In this document: in pieces, positions 61,028 through 64,000 of the stretch | How the letters are laid out: every line of letters begins with the position of its first letter | Position numbering within the stretch: the stretch's first letter is position 1 | Source: Oceanicaulis sp. MMSF_3324 | Lineage (GTDB): Bacteria; Pseudomonadota; Alphaproteobacteria; Caulobacterales; Maricaulaceae | Assembly: GCF_030733545.1 (NCBI RefSeq) | Contig: NZ_JASHIU010000006.1 | Coordinates: 1 to 64,000 of the forward strand | Reading direction: 5' to 3' | DNA: 64,000 bases | Program-made: the position numbers and the translations under genes | The notes under the pieces: generated by a model | Database searches by the model: none | Told to the model about the DNA's origin: nothing | What the model saw: the letters and a program-made list of their open reading frames with translations, nothing else

Positions 61028-62416
61028 CTAGTCCATCACGTCATTGAGCCGATCCAGAACTTCATCGCGTCCCAGAACCGCTAGTACGAAACTCATATCC
61101 GGCGCTGGCGCGCCGCCGGTGAGGGCCGCTCGAAGCGGTTGACCCACCTTGCCGAAGCCAACCTCTTCAGCTTCTGCGAAAGCGTTAAGCACATCGCCCA
61201 AAGCCGCCTCGGTCCAGTCCGGCGTATCCCTTAGTACGTCCGCAAGACGCGACAGACGGGCCTTGGCGTCATCTTTGAGCGCCTTGGCCGCCTTGCCCGT
61301 CACTTCGATCGGGCGCGGACGAACAAGGAAATAGGTTTGATCCTCCAGGTCTGCGAGGGTCGCTGCGCGTTCTTTCAGCACTTTCATAGCCGAAGAAACC
61401 CAGACTTTCGCCTGATCATCAAGCCGCACATCGTCGCGGCCTTCCAGTCGATCCCAGAGCAGTTCGGTCAGGCGCGCATCCTCGGCGCGCTTCATGTGCC
61501 AGGCGTTGATGCTCGACATCTTGTCGAAATCGAGCCGCGCCGGCGCCTTGCCCAGACCTTTGAGGTCGAATGCGGCGGCCATTTCGGCGTCGGTGAAGTA
61601 TTCCTGATCGCCCTTGGCCCAGCCCAGACGCAGCAGATAATTGCGCAGGCCTTCAGGCAGATAGCCCATGTCCCGATAGGCTTCCACGCCGAGCGCGCCA
61701 TGGCGTTTGGACAGCTTCTTGCCATCCGGACCATGAATGAGCGGGATATGGGCGAAGACCGGGATATCCCAGCCCATGGCCTGATAGATCTGCGTCTGGC
61801 GACCGGCATTGGTCAGGTGATCATCACCGCGAATGATGTGGGTGACGCCCATATCATGGTCATCGACCACCACGGCGAGATTGTAGGTGGGGTTGCCGTC
61901 ACCGCGCAGAAGGACAAGGTCGTCAAACTCTTTCGCGCCCCAGCGGACCGGCCCCTGAACGGCGTCGTCGATCACGGTGTCGCTGTCAGCTGCCCGGAAA
62001 CGGACAACAAAGGGTGCGTCAGGCGCTTCTGAGGCGTCGCGATCGCGCCAGGGAGAGCGCAGGGCGCGTCCCTCGGCAAAGGCTTGCTCGCGCAGCGCCT
62101 CGGTTTCTTCCGCCGTGCAATAACACCGAAAGGCTGCGCCTTTCTCGATCAGGGCGTCCACGACTTCGCGATGGCGGTCTGCGCGCGCGAACTGGGACAC
62201 GGCCTCGCCATCCCATTTCAGACCCAGCCAGCTCAGCCCGTCCAGAATGGCCTGAACGGTTTCGTCTGTGGACCGGGCGCGGTCCGTATCCTCGATACGG
62301 AGCTTGAATTCACCGCCATTCGCCTGGGCGAACAGGGCGTTGAAAAGCGCCGTGCGCGCGCCGCCGATATGCAGATATCCGGTCGGTGAGGGCGCGAAGC
62401 GCGTGATGATTTTCAT
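61028..62416 (-). CDS. gltX: Glutamyl-tRNA synthetase
   Basis: A 462-residue class I synthetase with the HIGH-type motif in [19 protein letters not shown] and the KMSKS-type KKLSKRHG. The alpha-helical anticodon domain is at the C-terminus. A CYC pair lies in RCYCTAEE at about 100 without a complete zinc knuckle. The start could be ATG 62416 or ATG 62440 (8 residues longer); neither has a clear ribosome binding site. It charges tRNA-Glu, and possibly tRNA-Gln for later amidation. Confidence 0.95.
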   Translation of the reverse strand: MKIITRFAPSPTGYLHIGGARTALFNALFAQANGGEFKLRIEDTDRARSTDETVQAILDGLSWLGLKWDGEAVSQFARADRHREVVDALIEKGAAFRCYCTAEETEALREQAFAEGRALRSPWRDRDASEAPDAPFVVRFRAADSDTVIDDAVQGPVRWGAKEFDDLVLLRGDGNPTYNLAVVVDDHDMGVTHIIRGDDHLTNAGRQTQIYQAMGWDIPVFAHIPLIHGPDGKKLSKRHGALGVEAYRDMGYLPEGLRNYLLRLGWAKGDQEYFTDAEMAAAFDLKGLGKAPARLDFDKMSSINAWHMKRAEDARLTELLWDRLEGRDDVRLDDQAKVWVSSAMKVLKERAATLADLEDQTYFLVRPRPIEVTGKAAKALKDDAKARLSRLADVLRDTPDWTEAALGDVLNAFAEAEEVGFGKVGQPLRAALTGGAPAPDMSFVLAVLGRDEVLDRLNDVMD

Positions 62417-62525
62417 GGTGTCTTGCAATTGCGAATTCATGCTGCAGTGCGAAGGGGAGTGCTCCTTAGCACGCCAAACCGCCTCCGTCATAGCCTCCGC
62501 CTGATGTTCGCGCCATGATGAAGGT

Positions 62526-64000
62526 GTGAAATGGCTAAAGTTTCCATCATCAGGGGAATACCCGGCCTTGCACCGCGCCCTGACGGCCGGGTTGGGCGGG
62601 ACATTGTCTGTCACCGCGCCGGACCCGTACCGCCTGATCCTTTGGGCGCCGGTCGCGATGGCGGCCGGGGCGGCGGCCTATTTTTCCTGGCCGAATGAGC
62701 CGGGCCCTTTGCCTTTTTATGCGAGCCTCGGTCTTCTCTGTCTGGCTTCACTATGTTGGGGGATTAATCGTGGCGCTCTCGCGCTTTACGCGCTCGTCCT
62801 GGTGTTCTGCCTGTCCGTAGGATTTTCGCTGGCGCGCGAGCGCGCCCACAGCCTGGGTTCTCCGGATTTGCCGGCCTTTGACTTTGAGCGCAGCGCTCAG
62901 CTCACAGGTTGGATCGAACGTGTGGAGCGGCTGGATGGGCGGGCGCGCCTGCTGATCCGGGTTCACACGCTGGATCACACGGATACGCCGCCGCATCGCA
63001 TCCGCATTCGAGCCAAGCTCGCGGAATTCGAGCCGGGCGACGCAATCGAGGTGCGCGCACGTCTGTCGCCTCCTTCTGCACCCGTCGCCGCGGGGGGATA
63101 TGATCCTGCAAGAGCGGCCTGGTTCGACCGGATCGGGCTGACCGGTTACGCCATATCCGATCTGAACGCGGCGCAGGTCGATGCATCGCCCCCGCTCAGT
63201 CTGGCGCTGGCGCGATTTCGCTGGCGATTATCAGAGCGGTTGCAGGCGCAAACCGGCGAGCGGACAGGCGCGATTGCAGCCGCCTTGCTGACCGGGGAGC
63301 GGGCCCGGGTCAGCCATGAAGACGCCGAGGCGCTGCGCCTGTCCGGTCTGGGGCATATTCTGGCGATTTCCGGTCTGCACATGGCGCTGTTTGCTGGCGG
63401 CGCCTATTGGGTAATCCGTTTGGGATTCGCCCTTTGGGAGCCCTGGGCGCGCGCCCATGATCCGCGAAAACCCGCTGCAATCGGCGCCCTCATGGCAGCC
63501 AGCCTCTATCTGGTGCTGTCCGGGGCCGCGGTGTCGACCCAACGCGCTTACATCATGGCCTTTGTGGTCCTGATGGGCGTTCTGTTTGACCGTCAGGCGT
63601 TCTCCATGCGGTCGCTGGCGCTGGCGGCGATGCTCATCCTGCTCATCGCCCCTGAAAGCGTGATTGAGCCGGGCTTCCAGATGAGCTTCTCGGCGGTGGC
63701 CGCCTTGATCGCCAGCTTCGAGGCGTACAAGCGCTGGCGCCCTGAACCGTCGGGGACGCGAACCGTGTTTAGCAAGCTCACGGACGCGTTCGCAGGGTTG
63801 AGCGCAACCTCGCTCATAGCCGGGGCGGCGACCGGCGCCTTCGCCATCTTTCATTTCCAGCGTATGGCGGCGTATGGACTGATCGCCAATCTGCTGGCCA
63901 TGCCTGTATTTACGTTCTGGGTGATGCCGGCGGGCGGCGCCGCTTTGCTCGCCTCTGTCATCAGGCTGGAGCGACCGTTTCTCTGGATCATGGATCACGG
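62526..64000 (+). CDS. comEC: ComEC/Rec2 DNA-uptake channel protein, cut by window end
   Basis: An open frame of at least 491 codons from a GTG at 62526 (AAGG 2 nt before, a poor site; TTG at 62568 or 62604 are alternatives). The N-terminal part has two or three spans and an OB-like soluble domain (about 105-195). The competence domain follows with LTGERARVSHEDAEALRLSGL, then GHILAISGLHM, then STQRAYIM and PGFQMSFSAVAAL. These are hallmarks of ComEC, which carries single-stranded DNA across the inner membrane. The beta-lactamase-like C-terminal domain lies beyond the window. Divergent from gltX. Confidence 0.93.
   Translation, partial: MKWLKFPSSGEYPALHRALTAGLGGTLSVTAPDPYRLILWAPVAMAAGAAAYFSWPNEPGPLPFYASLGLLCLASLCWGINRGALALYALVLVFCLSVGFSLARERAHSLGSPDLPAFDFERSAQLTGWIERVERLDGRARLLIRVHTLDHTDTPPHRIRIRAKLAEFEPGDAIEVRARLSPPSAPVAAGGYDPARAAWFDRIGLTGYAISDLNAAQVDASPPLSLALARFRWRLSERLQAQTGERTGAIAAALLTGERARVSHEDAEALRLSGLGHILAISGLHMALFAGGAYWVIRLGFALWEPWARAHDPRKPAAIGALMAASLYLVLSGAAVSTQRAYIMAFVVLMGVLFDRQAFSMRSLALAAMLILLIAPESVIEPGFQMSFSAVAALIASFEAYKRWRPEPSGTRTVFSKLTDAFAGLSATSLIAGAATGAFAIFHFQRMAAYGLIANLLAMPVFTFWVMPAGGAALLASVIRLERPFLWIMDH

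Overview
The window is a GC-rich (roughly two-thirds G+C) chromosomal segment of an alphaproteobacterium. The gene order fits a member of the Caulobacterales/Maricaulales group (Oceanicaulis, Maricaulis or Hyphomonas-like marine bacteria). Supporting signs are the 13-gene nuoA-N operon followed by birA-coaX-rnj-mce-DUF1467, a short proS beside lolC/lolD and dnaE, the rpsB-tsf-pyrH-frr-uppS-cdsA-dxr-rseP-bamA-skp-lpxD-fabZ-lpxA-lpxI-lpxB run, and gltX/gltA next to comEC. The organism assignment is an inference from synteny and protein style.

Region 1 (1 to about 10142) is the right part of an integrated mobile element (prophage or phage satellite). A leftward operon of eleven overlapping genes carries a replication module: Toprim primase, P-loop helicase-like ATPase, dNMP kinase and many small unknowns. 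A divergent S24-like repressor, a rightward operon of small genes, an AlpA/Xis-like protein and a tyrosine recombinase follow. A 3' fragment of tRNA-Val(UAC) marks the right attachment site. Three near-identical 18-bp operator-like sequences stand before the repressor, the central divergent promoter region and the integrase. The left end lies outside the window.

Region 2 (10.2-16.3 kb) holds a small unknown gene, a CE15-like glucuronoyl esterase, tRNA-Asp(GUC), a CPBP-family membrane protease and a MacAB-type tripartite efflux operon whose adaptor carries an unusual helical insertion.

Region 3 (16.6-31.6 kb) encodes the complete 14-subunit-type respiratory complex I (nuoC and nuoD separate). 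It is followed at 31.6-35.7 kb by biotin ligase, type III pantothenate kinase, RNase J, methylmalonyl-CoA epimerase and a DUF1467 protein. A convergent EamA transporter, then proS, lolC/E and lolD come next.

Between lolD and dnaE1 (40.08-40.40 kb) is a 30-codon single-membrane-span gene. It has a strong ribosome binding site and an upstream array of LexA-type sites, including a perfect GTTC-N7-GTTC. This is a candidate SidA-like SOS division inhibitor and the most interesting item in the window.

Region 4 (44.1-58.7 kb) runs from translation factors and UMP kinase through isoprenoid, phospholipid, outer-membrane-assembly and lipid A genes. Region 5 (58.7-64 kb) has a small autoregulated membrane-protein/XRE pair behind a 28-bp perfect dyad, then gltA and gltX on the minus strand, and the start of comEC, which is cut by the window end.
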